DNA of 64,000 bases from Aerococcaceae bacterium DSM 111176 (GTDB taxonomy: Bacteria; Bacillota; Bacilli; Lactobacillales; Aerococcaceae). The stretch is taken from positions 1 through 64,000 of the forward strand of contig JACBXN010000056.1 of the NCBI GenBank assembly GCA_015863215.1. Direction: 5' to 3'. Positions 47,811 to 58,012 of the stretch are shown here, piece after piece. Every line of letters starts with the position of its first letter. Positions within the stretch are counted from its first letter, which is position 1. The notes under the pieces are model-generated. The model ran no database searches, was not told the DNA's origin, and saw only the letters and a program-made list of their open reading frames with translations. The translations under genes were made by a program, and so were the position numbers.

Positions 47811-50800
47811 GGTAAATCACCTAAATAAACTCGCGTCTCATAAAGACCAGTCACTGATAAATAAATCAGTTTCGCATCCCAAATCTCTGTTATACTTCGA
47901 TATCTTGCAGCTGTCAAAGTCTTTCCGAAGAATTTAAATGATTCAGACGCTCCAAAACTTGTAAACTTAAACAGATTAATTATTGATTCAATTTTTTCTT
48001 CTATACCTACATCAGTATTTTCTTTATATAAATCTATCAATTGAGATACATTTTTACTTTTATGTAAAAATGTATGTGAATATTGAATTATTTCACTAAA
48101 AATATTATCTATTAAGTCGATATTGTCATTAACGAACGAAGTGCTTTCTGGGTATTTAATTTCATCGTATTGGAGCATATGATAAACCATATCGACTAAA
48201 TGCTCTGATAAAAGAAACTGGTTTCCTTTTTGAGCTTCGATATGACTAGCTACAATCCTTCTCGTCCCATCTTCCCTTTCATACATAGTATATTTTGGCA
48301 ACTTGATAATATTATCTGGATTTTTATACCCTTCTGCTTCAAGAAATTCAATTGGATTAGCTTCAAAATCTTTTCTCTTATCAATATATAATCCATAAAT
48401 TTCTTTTTTGTTATTGCCATGTGTGAATAACACGGTATAAGCTACCTTAGGATACATATAGCCACCATATTTGGATGTGTCTAGCTTTCCTTTTATAGGT
48501 ATTAATTTATTAGAATTTCCTTTTGGATATAAAGTTTCTTTAAATAATGTACCTGACTGTATCTCTGGCTTCTTCACAATGTTCATCTGTTTCGAACTTA
48601 AGACCTGTTTGACTGTCTTAATATCTTCAGCTTTATCCCATAAGATTTCTCCATGTTCAGAGACTAATCGATCGCTGTTTTTGAAAAACTTCATTATATT
48701 AGTCATAAAACGTTTTTTGTCAGTAGCTTTGTATTTAGAGACACTTCTATAGTATTTAAATTCCCCATATACAAACTCTCTTCTCAAGTCTGGATAAACT
48801 TTTAATAATTTGTTAGCAACTACAGCATTTAAGTACGCATCATGACCATGGTGATAATCATTAATTTCCCGTACTTTATAGATACCAAATTCTTTTCTAA
48901 ACTGAGAAGTCAATGCAGACTTTAGAGTAACAATATCAACCAATTTCACTTCATTTTCATCTTGAGTATTGAATCGTGTATCTAAAATATTAGCCACATG
49001 TTTAGTGATTTGCCGTGTTTCCACCAATTGACGTTTCAAGAATCGTTCTTTTTCCTTCTCGGATAGTCCCCCTCTCTCCGCTTTAGTTAAATTGGATAGC
49101 TTACGATCAGAAATCAAACCGGATTTATGTAAGCTTTCCCAGAATGTTTTTTGCTTATTGACAATATTAATACTTGGAACATTATCACTCATTCCTCGAT
49201 TTTCCGAAGCACTCACTAATACTTTATTATCAATTGAATTATCAACCGTAATACTTTGAGGAATAATATGATCAATATCATAGTGAGATAGTTTATTAAT
49301 GTCTAAGAACTCCCCTGTATACATATCTTTACCGTTTTGAAGGTAATATAAATATAATCGGTCAGTTTGTAATGCCGCGTTCTCTACTGGGTATTCTTTC
49401 AGTAATTGACTACCAAATTCTTTTAGTCCTTCTTTTAATTTATTCAGACGTGCGTTAGATCTAGCACGTCCTTGTCCGGTAGTTTGATTCTCACGAGCCA
49501 TTTCGACGACAATAGTTTTGGGAGCATATCCCATAATTTCAACAATTTCATCAACAATCTTTAATGATTGTAAGATCCCCTTTTTAATAGCGGGACTTCC
49601 TGCTAGATCCTCTACAATCTTTTTGTAATTATCTAGTTTTTCAATGTTTTGATTGTCTGCAATAATTTGTTTGAAAGATAACAGATCATCATTAATTAAT
49701 TGCATTAAATTGCGATTGGGATGCGAACTAACACCATCATCATTCATTAAATAATCTAAAATTGATTTGTGACTCTCTTTATCTCGTATACCATCAATTA
49801 ATTTTGCTGACAATCTCCCCCAACCAGTATAATGTTTACGTGCTAATTTTTTAATTTGCTTCTTAGTCAATACATCATTATACTTTTGCAATTGAGTTTG
49901 AAGCATATTCTTATCTTCAAAAACTGTGATTAAACGGATGATATCTTCGATCATAACTGCATTTTCTTCATCATCAATAACTTCTTTGAGTCCATCAATT
50001 TTTATTAAATCATGATATGTAGAGTAATTGGAATTGAAACTATTTTCGATTCCTCTGATTTCTTGAACTTCCAAATTATATTCTTGTTCTAAAAATTCTT
50101 TCAGTTTTTTAATCGTAACCCGATTATTACGCTTGAATAAATTTTCGAAAATTGCTTTTTTGACATCCCCAGAAAAACGATGTTGCATTCCACGTTCATC
50201 AATATAACTTACTTTTGTCAGCTCATTAAAAATTGTATATTTTTGATAAAGCAAGCTTCGTTTCGGTAATACTTTTTCATCAGGTAAGTACTGGCAACAA
50301 TTAATTAAGTTATCAATAAAATCAATGGCTGATTTTTTACGGTCTACCACTTCATCAAAATTCCATGGCCTAATCGATTCATCACTATAACGCTCTAACC
50401 AAGAGAAGTTACTTTGTTCATCATTTTGTGTTAGTGGTCCAACATAATAGGGTATTCTAAATCTAAATATTTGTTCTATTTTATTTTTGTGTTCTAACAA
50501 AAATGGATAATATTGCCCTTGTTGAGCAATAATCGCACGTAGTTCATTTAAATGTACTTGATGCGGAATACTTCCATTATAAAATGAACGTTGTTTTCTA
50601 AACAATTCTTCTCGGTCCATTTTATCTACAAAATAGTCATAGTCTGGTAAGCTTTTCAGCTCTTTATTGAGATATTTATAAAAATCTTCCTGAGTAGTTT
50701 TGCCGTCAATATAGCCTGCATAACCATTCTTTTTCTCGTTATTGAACATATCGAAGTATAACTCTGGGGTATGTTTACGAATTTGAGTTTTTAATCTTTG

Positions 50801-51796
50801 TAAGTCCTCGCCATGTTGCTCATAATAATCAATCATTCCATTTGATAAAGGTGCCTTTGTTTTAGATGTTGATTCTTTCAATATTCCCGATAATTCCATC
50901 GCATCATAAACCAATTTAATGCTATCAAAGACTTCGCGGTATTCGTCTCCTATAACAGACAATAATTCTTCCAAATCGCTATCATACGTTTCTTTGGTCA
51001 GTTCAAGGTCTGTTTTTTCTTCTAGTTCAAAAACCTTCTTCATATTTGATTTTAGCCCTACTATTAATTTTATAAATTCACTAAAGTTATGTGTCGTTTT
51101 AAGTCCCAATATATATCGCATGTTTTCCGCTTTTTTACTACGCGATACTTTCCCAGTCAAAACGTTTTCAATCGCTGATAACTTGTCTTCGTCAATGTGT
51201 ATACTTTCTTCAACTAAATTATTATATATTTCTATAAATTCACTGAAATTTTCTTTTAAGGAAATATTATCGGTATTAATTTCACCTTCAATCAAAAAGT
51301 GTCCGCGATATTTAATGATATGGTGCAGCGCTAAATAAACTAATCTTAGATCTGCTTTTTCGTTACTATCTGCTAAATGTTTTCTTAAATGATAAATAGT
51401 AGGGAAATTATTATGGTAGTTAACTTCATCTTCAATGGTTCCAAAAATGGGGTATTTTGAATTTGATTTATCTTCAGGCACATAAAAACTTTCCGAAAGT
51501 CTAAATAGAAAATTTTCATCTAACGCATTTAATTCATCTTGAAAAATTTCTTGTAAATACTTAATTCGATTTTTACGTCTTCTTAATCGACGTCTGGTCG
51601 TTCTTTTCATACGAGTAGCTTCTGCAGTTTCACCACTATCAAACAGCCTAACACCCCAGAAATTTTTCTTAATTCTTTTTTTATCTGTATTTCCTAAAAC
51701 TTTCATATTTTTTCGAACTAATTTTAAATCATCTGTCATTACAGCCCAACCAACAGAATTCGTTCCAATATCCAAACCAATAGAATACGCTTTCAT
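47807..51796 (-). CDS. cas9: CRISPR effector nuclease Cas9 (type II-A)
   Basis: An RNA-guided DNA nuclease, 1329 residues, similar in size to SpCas9. RuvC-I is [15 protein letters not shown] with the catalytic Asp at residue 9; an Arg-rich bridge helix follows ([17 protein letters not shown]). RuvC-II is [19 protein letters not shown] is [11 protein letters not shown], and RuvC-III is [11 protein letters not shown]. All catalytic residues are present. The PAM-interacting C-terminus reads [11 protein letters not shown] where SpCas9 has TIDRKRYTSTK, so the equivalent of R1333 is Ala while R1335 is kept (R1298) and T1337 is Arg (R1300). The ATG at 51796 follows GGAGG; a TTG five codons earlier is rejected. 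Confidence 0.98.
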   Translation of the reverse strand: MKAYSIGLDIGTNSVGWAVMTDDLKLVRKNMKVLGNTDKKRIKKNFWGVRLFDSGETAEATRMKRTTRRRLRRRKNRIKYLQEIFQDELNALDENFLFRLSESFYVPEDKSNSKYPIFGTIEDEVNYHNNFPTIYHLRKHLADSNEKADLRLVYLALHHIIKYRGHFLIEGEINTDNISLKENFSEFIEIYNNLVEESIHIDEDKLSAIENVLTGKVSRSKKAENMRYILGLKTTHNFSEFIKLIVGLKSNMKKVFELEEKTDLELTKETYDSDLEELLSVIGDEYREVFDSIKLVYDAMELSGILKESTSKTKAPLSNGMIDYYEQHGEDLQRLKTQIRKHTPELYFDMFNNEKKNGYAGYIDGKTTQEDFYKYLNKELKSLPDYDYFVDKMDREELFRKQRSFYNGSIPHQVHLNELRAIIAQQGQYYPFLLEHKNKIEQIFRFRIPYYVGPLTQNDEQSNFSWLERYSDESIRPWNFDEVVDRKKSAIDFIDNLINCCQYLPDEKVLPKRSLLYQKYTIFNELTKVSYIDERGMQHRFSGDVKKAIFENLFKRNNRVTIKKLKEFLEQEYNLEVQEIRGIENSFNSNYSTYHDLIKIDGLKEVIDDEENAVMIEDIIRLITVFEDKNMLQTQLQKYNDVLTKKQIKKLARKHYTGWGRLSAKLIDGIRDKESHKSILDYLMNDDGVSSHPNRNLMQLINDDLLSFKQIIADNQNIEKLDNYKKIVEDLAGSPAIKKGILQSLKIVDEIVEIMGYAPKTIVVEMARENQTTGQGRARSNARLNKLKEGLKEFGSQLLKEYPVENAALQTDRLYLYYLQNGKDMYTGEFLDINKLSHYDIDHIIPQSITVDNSIDNKVLVSASENRGMSDNVPSINIVNKQKTFWESLHKSGLISDRKLSNLTKAERGGLSEKEKERFLKRQLVETRQITKHVANILDTRFNTQDENEVKLVDIVTLKSALTSQFRKEFGIYKVREINDYHHGHDAYLNAVVANKLLKVYPDLRREFVYGEFKYYRSVSKYKATDKKRFMTNIMKFFKNSDRLVSEHGEILWDKAEDIKTVKQVLSSKQMNIVKKPEIQSGTLFKETLYPKGNSNKLIPIKGKLDTSKYGGYMYPKVAYTVLFTHGNNKKEIYGLYIDKRKDFEANPIEFLEAEGYKNPDNIIKLPKYTMYEREDGTRRIVASHIEAQKGNQFLLSEHLVDMVYHMLQYDEIKYPESTSFVNDNIDLIDNIFSEIIQYSHTFLHKSKNVSQLIDLYKENTDVGIEEKIESIINLFKFTSFGASESFKFFGKTLTAARYRSITEIWDAKLIYLSVTGLYETRVYLGDLP

Positions 51797-51814
51797 TTTT
51801 TCATCCTCCAAGTC

Positions 51815-51842
51815 TTGATTTAATTTAATTGTTTGTTATAAT
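51815..51842 (+). promoter_or_regulatory. tracrRNA promoter
   Basis: TTGATT (51815-51820), 16 bp spacer and TATAAT (51837-51842). It faces away from cas9 and overlaps the region just upstream of the cas9 ribosome site. Confidence 0.8.
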
Positions 51843-51848
51843 GAATGT

Positions 51849-51938
51849 GTTGTTACCATTCAAAACAACATAGCAAGTTAAAATAAGGCTTTGACCGTTA
51901 TCAACTTGTAAAAGTGGCGCTGTCTCGGCGCTTTTTTT
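51849..51938 (+). ncRNA. tracrRNA
   Basis: The anti-repeat begins at about 51852 and pairs with the crRNA repeat: a perfect upper stem (TTACCATTCAAAACAACAT), a bulge and a lower stem TTAAAAT. Next come the nexus (AAGGCTTTGACC, one base longer than in S. pyogenes), stem-loop 1 (AACTTGTAAAAGTGG) and stem-loop 2 (GCGCTG-TCT-CGGCGC, six-bp stem), ending in a T-run that terminates transcription at 51932-51938. It lies divergent from cas9, the same arrangement as in S. pyogenes. Confidence 0.96.
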
Positions 51939-52031
51939 ATTTCTTAAATATAAGTATACACTATATTAAAAAAATATCATATTTCTTAAATATAAGTATA
52001 CACTATATTTAATGAAATATGATATTTTTTT
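51939..52031. repeat. 29-bp direct repeat pair and 18-bp inverted repeat
   Basis: An identical 29-base sequence beginning ATTTCTTAAATATAAG occurs at 51939-51967 and 51981-52009 (42-base offset). An 18-bp perfect inverted repeat (51968-51985 with 52014-52031) encloses the second copy and ends in a T-run on the plus strand. It may serve as a second terminator for the tracrRNA or be a relic of a small repeat element. Confidence 0.7.
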
Positions 52032-52045
52032 AATATTTTTGTTAT

Positions 52046-52080
52046 AAAAAACACAAACTGACTAACAGCTTGTGTTTTTT
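52046..52080. terminator. Bidirectional terminator between the CRISPR locus and the AEC gene
   Basis: AAAAAACACAA (52046-52056) pairs with TTGTGTTTTTT (52070-52080), with an inner CTG/CAG pair. Confidence 0.75.
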
Positions 52081-52160
52081 TATTGCGTCTATTTTCCAAA
52101 TGGAATTCCTGCTCCCAATATGATAGACTCCTATTATTATGCGATGAAAGGAGTGCAACT

Positions 52161-53081
52161 TTGGCACTATCAAATTTCTTACAAATGCTAGATATTCAAC
52201 TCACACTCGTATTATTTCTCTTTATAGGTATCTTATGTTACCAATTCAAAATAATTACCGATGAATCAAGACCAAGCTTTATGAAATTATTACTCAACAT
52301 CTTCTTACCCATCATGGTCTTCAATTCATTCAGTAAAATCACCATCGAATTACTACAATTAAGTCTAATAGCCGTTGTAGTCGGAACAATCATTTATATC
52401 ATTATCGCTGTTATTTCACCCTTATTATATAAAAAGTATAACAGTGACAAGCGCCCGATTTTGGAATATGCCACATTAGTAAATAATGCCGGCTTCGCTG
52501 GTTTGCCTTTAGTAACTTCGATCTTTGGTGACGCTGGCGCTATCATCGGTTCCGTTTATTTAGTTCCCCACCGCATCTTCACTTGGACGGTTGGTTTACA
52601 AATTTATGAACGTTCTTCTGAAACGAATATTAAAGATGCTTTTATCAAACTGATGAAGAATCCTTCTATTATAGCGGTTGTCTTAGGTTTAGTACGTGGT
52701 TTACTTTCAATTCCACTACCGGATTTTATGGACCGTGGTTTTGCCTCAATTGCTAGTGCAGTTCAGCCGATGGCAATGATTGTGATTGGTTCCGTGATCG
52801 CAAAAGTCGATTATAAATCGTTAATCGAACCCGGTATTATTAAATACTGTGTTATCCGTTTAATCGTTATCCCTTTAATTGTGTTAGGTGTCATGAAATT
52901 ATTGCAAATGGATCCTGTTTTAACCGGGGTTGTGACCATTATGGCAGGTATGCCTGCTGGTACACCAACACCCATTTTAGCAGCTCAATATGATTTAAAT
53001 GTCCCCTTTGCGGCTAAGCTTACTTTTGTTTCGATTATGTTATCGGTGATAACAAGTCCAATTCTAATGTTATTTGTTTAG
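52161..53081 (+). CDS. AEC (auxin efflux carrier) family permease
   Basis: A membrane transporter of about 306 residues with about 10 spans. Conserved elements are the N-terminal LDIQLTLVLFLFIGILCYQFKIIT, LVNNAGFAGLPLVTSIFGDAGAI and the C-terminal GMPAGTPTPILAAQYDLN. The family includes malate and other organic anion carriers; the substrate is unknown. The start is a TTG with AAAGGAG seven bases upstream. A longer frame from 52083 runs through the promoter region and is rejected. The downstream gene follows after nine bases. Confidence 0.85.
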   Translation: MALSNFLQMLDIQLTLVLFLFIGILCYQFKIITDESRPSFMKLLLNIFLPIMVFNSFSKITIELLQLSLIAVVVGTIIYIIIAVISPLLYKKYNSDKRPILEYATLVNNAGFAGLPLVTSIFGDAGAIIGSVYLVPHRIFTWTVGLQIYERSSETNIKDAFIKLMKNPSIIAVVLGLVRGLLSIPLPDFMDRGFASIASAVQPMAMIVIGSVIAKVDYKSLIEPGIIKYCVIRLIVIPLIVLGVMKLLQMDPVLTGVVTIMAGMPAGTPTPILAAQYDLNVPFAAKLTFVSIMLSVITSPILMLFV

Positions 53082-53090
53082 AGGTGTAAT

Positions 53091-53924
53091 ATGTCTATTT
53101 ATAAAGCAGAAAAAGTAACCAAAAATATTACGCGCATCATCATGCCCTATGTTTGTTTCTATTACGTCGAAGGAACTGAACGTGGTTTACTCATTGATAA
53201 TGGTTGGGGATATGATGATTTACGTCCCGTGATTGATGAAATTGCGACCAAAGAATATGACGTTTTACTCACTCATGGCCATCCTGATCATGCTGGTGCA
53301 ACAAATCAATTTAGTGACAAACGCGTTTATCTAAATCACAAGGACCAAAAAATGTTTGATCGTTCTTGTAGTGAACCTACGCGTCGTTTTCTTTTAAAGA
53401 ATCATTTTGAAAAGCACGCCATGGATTTTGACAGAGATTTAATGAGTCCCATTTATCAAGGGGGCTTTACTGATTTGTCTGACGGACAAGTGTTTGATTT
53501 AGGCAGTTACACACTCGAACTCATTGAAGTTCCCGGTCATACACCGGGTATTATGACAGTCCTATTTAAAGAGAACCGGTTGTTATTAGCGGGTGACGCT
53601 TGTTTTAATCCAATTTCTCTCAATAATCAATCGAGTTTATCTGTCGAATCGCTTTATGAATCCATTCCTAAATTATTCCCCTATTTAAGAGACGTCGATT
53701 TGGTTTTAACGAACCATAATGGCTATGATGCGCCAATTGACGTAGTCTACGCGAGTCATTATTTGGCTGGAGAAATTTTAAAAGGGAATGATGACAAAGT
53801 TCGTATCAAAGAAGATAGTAATTGGTTAATCGCTCGACATAAAGATCAGAGTAAATTGTCTGATATAGCAGAAACAGCCAATATTTACTATTACCCACAT
53901 CGCATTTATAAGTCTGAAGAATAA
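53091..53924 (+). CDS. Metallo-beta-lactamase-fold hydrolase
   Basis: A 277-residue protein with the zinc motif THGHPDHAG (about residues 60-68), a second His in EVPGHTPGIM and the AGDACFNP Asp. A hydrolase of unknown substrate. It shares a transcript with the AEC permease (nine-base gap), which suggests they act on the same compound. Confidence 0.85.
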   Translation: MSIYKAEKVTKNITRIIMPYVCFYYVEGTERGLLIDNGWGYDDLRPVIDEIATKEYDVLLTHGHPDHAGATNQFSDKRVYLNHKDQKMFDRSCSEPTRRFLLKNHFEKHAMDFDRDLMSPIYQGGFTDLSDGQVFDLGSYTLELIEVPGHTPGIMTVLFKENRLLLAGDACFNPISLNNQSSLSVESLYESIPKLFPYLRDVDLVLTNHNGYDAPIDVVYASHYLAGEILKGNDDKVRIKEDSNWLIARHKDQSKLSDIAETANIYYYPHRIYKSEE

Positions 53925-53945
53925 AATATACTTCTAAACTCAAAT

Positions 53946-53994
53946 AAAAACGCCTAATACAGTGTCTACAAACACTAATATTAGGCGTTTTTTT
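53946..53994. terminator. Bidirectional terminator between the MBL gene and adhE
   Basis: A long hairpin: AAAAACGCCTAATA and TATTAGGCGTTTTT arms with an inner AGTGT/ACACT stem. It serves the convergent MBL and adhE genes. Confidence 0.92.
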
Positions 53995-54032
53995 GTATCT
54001 GCGTTTTTCTACACCATACTTTTTAAAAAGTA

Positions 54033-56669
54033 TTAGTATTTAATGCGTCCTGGATTCTCGCCGTATCCTAAGTATGAGTCGTGAAGAATTTCTTCTAAAT
54101 CACTTACTACTGCTAGGCGTGGGTTGACCGGTGTACATTGGTCTTCATAGGCTAGGTATGCGAGGTCTGAGGCTTTTTCGTCCCATTCTTTTTTGTCGAT
54201 ACCTTGAGCTTTAAAGTTCATTTCAATACCTACTTTTTCACCTAATTCAAATACCGCTTTGGCTAGTGAAGCGACACCTTCTTCTGGTGTTGATGCTGGT
54301 AGGCCGAGTAAGTTTGCGACTGTTTGGTAGCGAACGTCTGCGTCATAGTAATTGTATTTAGGCCAGTTTGATAATTTAGCTGGTTTTGTCCCATTGTAGC
54401 GGATGACATATGGTAATAAGATGGCGTTAGTGCGTCCGTGAACGGTATGGAACTGTCCACCGATTTTGTGTGCCATTGAGTGAGAAATACCTAAGAAGGC
54501 ATTACCAAAGGCCATACCTGCAATTGTTGAGGCATGATGCATATTTTCTCGTGCTTCGTAGTCACAGTCTTTGACAGACGCTTCCAAGTTTTCAAAGACC
54601 ATTTGAATAGCTTGTAGGGCTAATCCATCGGTATATGGACTGGCCATTACTGATACATAGGCTTCTAGCGCGTGTGTTAAGACGTCCATACCTGTATCTG
54701 CTGCAACTGACGCTGGAACAGACATGACAAGAGCTGGGTCAATAATCGCAATACTTGGTAGTAAAGCGTAGTCTGCTAGTGGGTATTTCATATTGTTTTC
54801 TTTATCTGAGATAACCGCAAATGGTGTTACTTCAGCACCAGTACCTGATGTTGTTGGAATCGCGATAAATTTCGCTTTTTCTCCTAAGCTTGGGAATTTG
54901 AAGGCACGCTTACGGATGTCCATGAATTTTTGAACTAAGTCTCTAAAGTCTACTTCTGGTCTTTCATAGAATAACCACATGACTTTAGCAGCGTCAATCG
55001 GTGAACCTCCACCTAGTGCAATAATTGTATCCGGTTCGAAATTCTTCATAATCTCTGCACCACGGCGTACGGTTGTAATATCTGGGTCTGCTTCGACATC
55101 AAAGAACACTTCAATATCCACATGATTATTTCGTGCATAGAGTTGATCTGTTACTTTTTTAACATAACCTAATTTCCACATTGTCTTATCTGTGATAATC
55201 ATTGCTCTATTTACATTATATGATTCTTTGAGGTATTGAATCGAATCGCGTTCAAAGTAAACTTTACGCGGTATTTTAAACCATTGCATATTATTTCTCC
55301 TCTTACCGACTTTTTTCACATTTAATAAGTGTTTAGCTGTTACGTTTTCACCTACAGAGTTACGTCCATAAGAACCGCAACCTAATGTTAATGATGGCTC
55401 GAATGCATTATATACATCCCCAATTCCCCCGAATGTTGATGGTGAATTCCAAATAATACGCATAACATTGACTCTTTCACCAAACTCATCTACGAGCGCT
55501 TTATCATTTGTATGGATCGCTGCTGAGTGACCGAGTCCATCAAAGTTAACAATGTCTGCTGATTTTTGAAGACCTTCTTCTCTTGAATGAACTTTAATTA
55601 GTGGTAAAATTGGTGCTAAAATTTCTCTCGTTAATGGCTCTACTTCACCAATCTCTGATAATTCTACTAATAATAATCCTGTTTTTTCAGGCACTTCAAA
55701 CCCAGCTTCTTTAGCAATCCAAGTCGCTGATTTCCCAACCATTCCAGCATTGAGTTTTGCTCCGGCACAGTTTTCACTATGTGCTTTTACACCGAAACTA
55801 AATTCTTCTAGTTTTGCTTTTTGAGCAGCATTTAAAATAACAGCATGATATGACTCGAATTCTTTTACTACGTCATCATAAATTTCAGCGTCGATAACAA
55901 TTGACTCTTCTGAAGCACAAATCATTCCATTATCAAATGTACGACTGAGTACAATATCGTGTACTGCTTGTTTGATATTTGCTGTTTTTTCAATATATGC
56001 TGGTACATTCCCTGCCCCAACACCTAACGCTGGTTTTCCACATGAATAGGCTGAACGAACCATCGCATTACCACCTGTTGCTAAAATTGACGCTACCCCA
56101 TCATGGTTCATTAAAGCGTCTGTTGCTTCCATTGAAACTTGTGGTACCCATTGAATACAGTCTTCAGGTGCACCTGCTTTAACAGCAGCATCTCGAACAA
56201 TTTCAGCTGCATGTTTCGAACATTCAAACGCCGATGGATGGAATGAGAAGATAATCGGATTACGTGTTTTCAATGCAATCAATGATTTAAAAATAACGGT
56301 TGAAGTTGGATTCGTTGTTGGAATTAAACCAGCAAGAACACCAAGCGGTTCTGCGATATAAGTTAATCCTTTAATCTCATCCTCTTCGATAATACCGACG
56401 GTTTTCATTCCTCTCATTGAATTGGTTACATGTTCACAAGAGAATAAGTTTTTCGTTGCTTTATCTTCGAAGACACCGCGTTTAGTTTCTTCTACTGCAT
56501 GTTTAGCTAAGATACCATGTGCATCTAATGCTTGAACTGATGATTTAGCGACAATGTAGTCTATTTTTTCCTGATCATAATTTTGATAGGCATCGAGTGC
56601 CTTTAATCCCTTTTGAACAAGTTCATCAATCATAACTTGAACTTCTCCGTGGTCAGTTTTGTTAGTCAT
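54033..56669 (-). CDS. adhE: Bifunctional acetaldehyde-CoA/alcohol dehydrogenase AdhE
   Basis: Reduces acetyl-CoA to ethanol in two NADH-dependent steps. The 878-residue fusion has an N-terminal aldehyde dehydrogenase domain (catalytic Cys in NGMICASEESIVID, about residue 247) and a C-terminal iron-type alcohol dehydrogenase domain with ALGGGSPIDAAK, the metal-site pieces HALEAYVSVMASPYTDGLA and AFGNAFLGISHSMAHKIGGQFH. It forms spirosomes in relatives. The promoter region carries a Rex-like operator and a cre-like site. Confidence 0.97.
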   Translation of the reverse strand: MTNKTDHGEVQVMIDELVQKGLKALDAYQNYDQEKIDYIVAKSSVQALDAHGILAKHAVEETKRGVFEDKATKNLFSCEHVTNSMRGMKTVGIIEEDEIKGLTYIAEPLGVLAGLIPTTNPTSTVIFKSLIALKTRNPIIFSFHPSAFECSKHAAEIVRDAAVKAGAPEDCIQWVPQVSMEATDALMNHDGVASILATGGNAMVRSAYSCGKPALGVGAGNVPAYIEKTANIKQAVHDIVLSRTFDNGMICASEESIVIDAEIYDDVVKEFESYHAVILNAAQKAKLEEFSFGVKAHSENCAGAKLNAGMVGKSATWIAKEAGFEVPEKTGLLLVELSEIGEVEPLTREILAPILPLIKVHSREEGLQKSADIVNFDGLGHSAAIHTNDKALVDEFGERVNVMRIIWNSPSTFGGIGDVYNAFEPSLTLGCGSYGRNSVGENVTAKHLLNVKKVGKRRNNMQWFKIPRKVYFERDSIQYLKESYNVNRAMIITDKTMWKLGYVKKVTDQLYARNNHVDIEVFFDVEADPDITTVRRGAEIMKNFEPDTIIALGGGSPIDAAKVMWLFYERPEVDFRDLVQKFMDIRKRAFKFPSLGEKAKFIAIPTTSGTGAEVTPFAVISDKENNMKYPLADYALLPSIAIIDPALVMSVPASVAADTGMDVLTHALEAYVSVMASPYTDGLALQAIQMVFENLEASVKDCDYEARENMHHASTIAGMAFGNAFLGISHSMAHKIGGQFHTVHGRTNAILLPYVIRYNGTKPAKLSNWPKYNYYDADVRYQTVANLLGLPASTPEEGVASLAKAVFELGEKVGIEMNFKAQGIDKKEWDEKASDLAYLAYEDQCTPVNPRLAVVSDLEEILHDSYLGYGENPGRIKY

Positions 56670-56699
56670 TTTTAACTCCCCCTTTTTTTTTACAAATTA

Positions 56700-56728
56700 A
56701 TAATACAACGAAAATAGATAAAAGTAAA
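56700..56728 (-). promoter_or_regulatory. adhE promoter
   Basis: Minus-strand TTTACT (56723-56728), 17 bp spacer and TATTAT (56700-56705), about 30 bases before the adhE ATG and its GGGGGAG ribosome site. Confidence 0.5.
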
Positions 56729-56734
56729 TAGATT

Positions 56735-56752
56735 TCGTGAAGTTTTTCACAT
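56735..56752. promoter_or_regulatory. Rex-like operator upstream of adhE
   Basis: GTGAA-GTTT-TTCAC forms a perfect core, and 16 of 18 positions match the Rex consensus TTGTGAAWWWWTTCACAA if the spacer is not counted strictly. It sits just upstream of the -35. Repression by NAD+-bound Rex and relief at high NADH is inferred. Confidence 0.65.
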
Positions 56753-56793
56753 TATTTTTTACAAAGAAACCTTGATTTTATCATTTCTTGTTA

Positions 56794-56807
56794 TGAAAAC
56801 GCTTACT
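56794..56807. promoter_or_regulatory. cre-like CcpA site between adhE and the GNAT gene
   Basis: TGAAAACGCTTACT matches the cre consensus at 13 of 14 positions. It lies about 70 bases upstream of the adhE -35. CcpA binding is inferred. Confidence 0.6.
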
Positions 56808-56900
56808 TCATGATAAATATTTCACAAACTTTACGAAGGATTCCCTTGTCTTCAATAATGCAATAATTATATAATGGATATTTGAGAGGTGATGTTAATT

Positions 56901-57395
56901 TTGACAAAAATAATCCGTAACGCAACCATCAGTGACATGGCTGATGTATTGAATATTTACACTTATTACGCGAATGAAACAACAATATCATTTGAAGAAT
57001 TTGTACCAGAAATCTTTTATTTTACGAAAAAACTCCCTAATCCGGGGGACCGAAATGTCTTTCTCGTTTATGAAGAGGATGGTAAAATTCTGGGCTATGC
57101 TTACACCAGTCTTTACGGTGATAGCTACGGTTACCGTCATACCAGAGAATTATCAATTTATACAGATTATGAAGCTACATCAAAAGGCGTTGGCCAAGCA
57201 TTGCTGAATGGGATGATTGATCAATTAAGTGAGTTAGATATTCATATTTTAATCTCAGTCATTACTGCTGGAAATGAACCAAGCATCAAATTTCATTTGA
57301 AGAATCAATTCGAAGAGGTTGGCTATTTGAAGGAAGTCGGTCATAAATTTGATCAATTTTTAGATGTGCATGTTTTACAGCGAAAATTAATATAA
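56901..57395 (+). CDS. GNAT N-acetyltransferase, phosphinothricin-acetyltransferase type
   Basis: A 164-residue acetyl-CoA-dependent N-acetyltransferase. The N-terminal IIRNATISDMADVLNIYTYYANETTISFEE segment (in pieces) and the cofactor loop YEATSKGVGQALLNGM match the PAT/bar-like group. The natural substrate is unknown. The start is taken as TTG at 56901 because AGGTGAT lies seven bases upstream; ATG codons further 5' sit inside that ribosome site. It converges on def. Confidence 0.82.
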   Translation: MTKIIRNATISDMADVLNIYTYYANETTISFEEFVPEIFYFTKKLPNPGDRNVFLVYEEDGKILGYAYTSLYGDSYGYRHTRELSIYTDYEATSKGVGQALLNGMIDQLSELDIHILISVITAGNEPSIKFHLKNQFEEVGYLKEVGHKFDQFLDVHVLQRKLI

Positions 57396-57396
57396 T

Positions 57397-57436
57397 AAAA
57401 AGGCTTTTCAGTATTTTTGAACTAGAAAGCCTTTTT
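57397..57436. terminator. Bidirectional terminator between the GNAT gene and def
   Basis: AAAAAGGCTTT (57397-57407) pairs with AAAGCCTTTTT (57426-57436). Confidence 0.9.
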
Positions 57437-57445
57437 AAAATTTAT

Positions 57446-58012
57446 TTATAAAATACTTGTATTGTCATCTGTTTCCCAAGGATTTTCTGCATCAATATGA
57501 TCGTAAAACAGAATCCCTTTCAGATGGTCAATTTCATGCTGAATAACAATCGCTTCATAATCCGTTAGTTTAGCCTCATAATAGTCACCTTCAATGTCCT
57601 GATACTCAAATGTTACGCGTTTAGGACGTGGGACAATACCTGGCACTGAGCGTGGGACTGATAAGCACCCTTCCCCTTCAGATAGAGCTATTTTTTTAAC
57701 TGAATGCTTTAATATACGCGGATTAATGAATACCTCGTCAATGATAACATCAGTGACATTGCCTTCCTCATCAAATTCAGTTAAATAAATGGCAAAAATT
57801 TGTTTAGAAATGCCTAATTGCGGTGCTGCTACCCCAACTCCTGGTCTTAAATTATATTCCTCCGCAATTTCAGGTGTTTGACTATTAATCAAGAATTCAC
57901 GCATTTTCTCAATTAATTGCTCGTCTTCCTCGCTTAATGGAAATTGTACAGGTTCAGCCACTTGTCTTAAAATTGGATCATCTTCAGCGATAAAGTTTTT
58001 CATTGTAATCAA
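57446..58012 (-). CDS. def: Peptide deformylase
   Basis: Removes the N-formyl group from nascent proteins. The 188-residue metalloenzyme has motif 1 GVGVAAPQLG (about 58-67), motif 2 EGEGCLSVP with the metal Cys, and motif 3 VIQHEIDHLKG with two metal His. The C-terminal length suits the type 2 (Gram-positive) class. The TTG at 58012 overlaps the hflX stop (TTGA) and has AGGAGG ten bases upstream; an ATG three codons later is too far from that site. Confidence 0.95.
   Translation of the reverse strand: MITMKNFIAEDDPILRQVAEPVQFPLSEEDEQLIEKMREFLINSQTPEIAEEYNLRPGVGVAAPQLGISKQIFAIYLTEFDEEGNVTDVIIDEVFINPRILKHSVKKIALSEGEGCLSVPRSVPGIVPRPKRVTFEYQDIEGDYYEAKLTDYEAIVIQHEIDHLKGILFYDHIDAENPWETDDNTSIL

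Noticed and set aside
51797-51811. Five-codon upstream TTG start for Cas9
   Set aside because: It overlaps the GGAGG ribosome site. The ATG at 51796 matches the Cas9 N-terminus.
52083-52160. 26-residue N-terminal extension of the AEC permease
   Set aside because: It has no ribosome site and starts in the terminator. TTG at 52161 with AAAGGAG is better.
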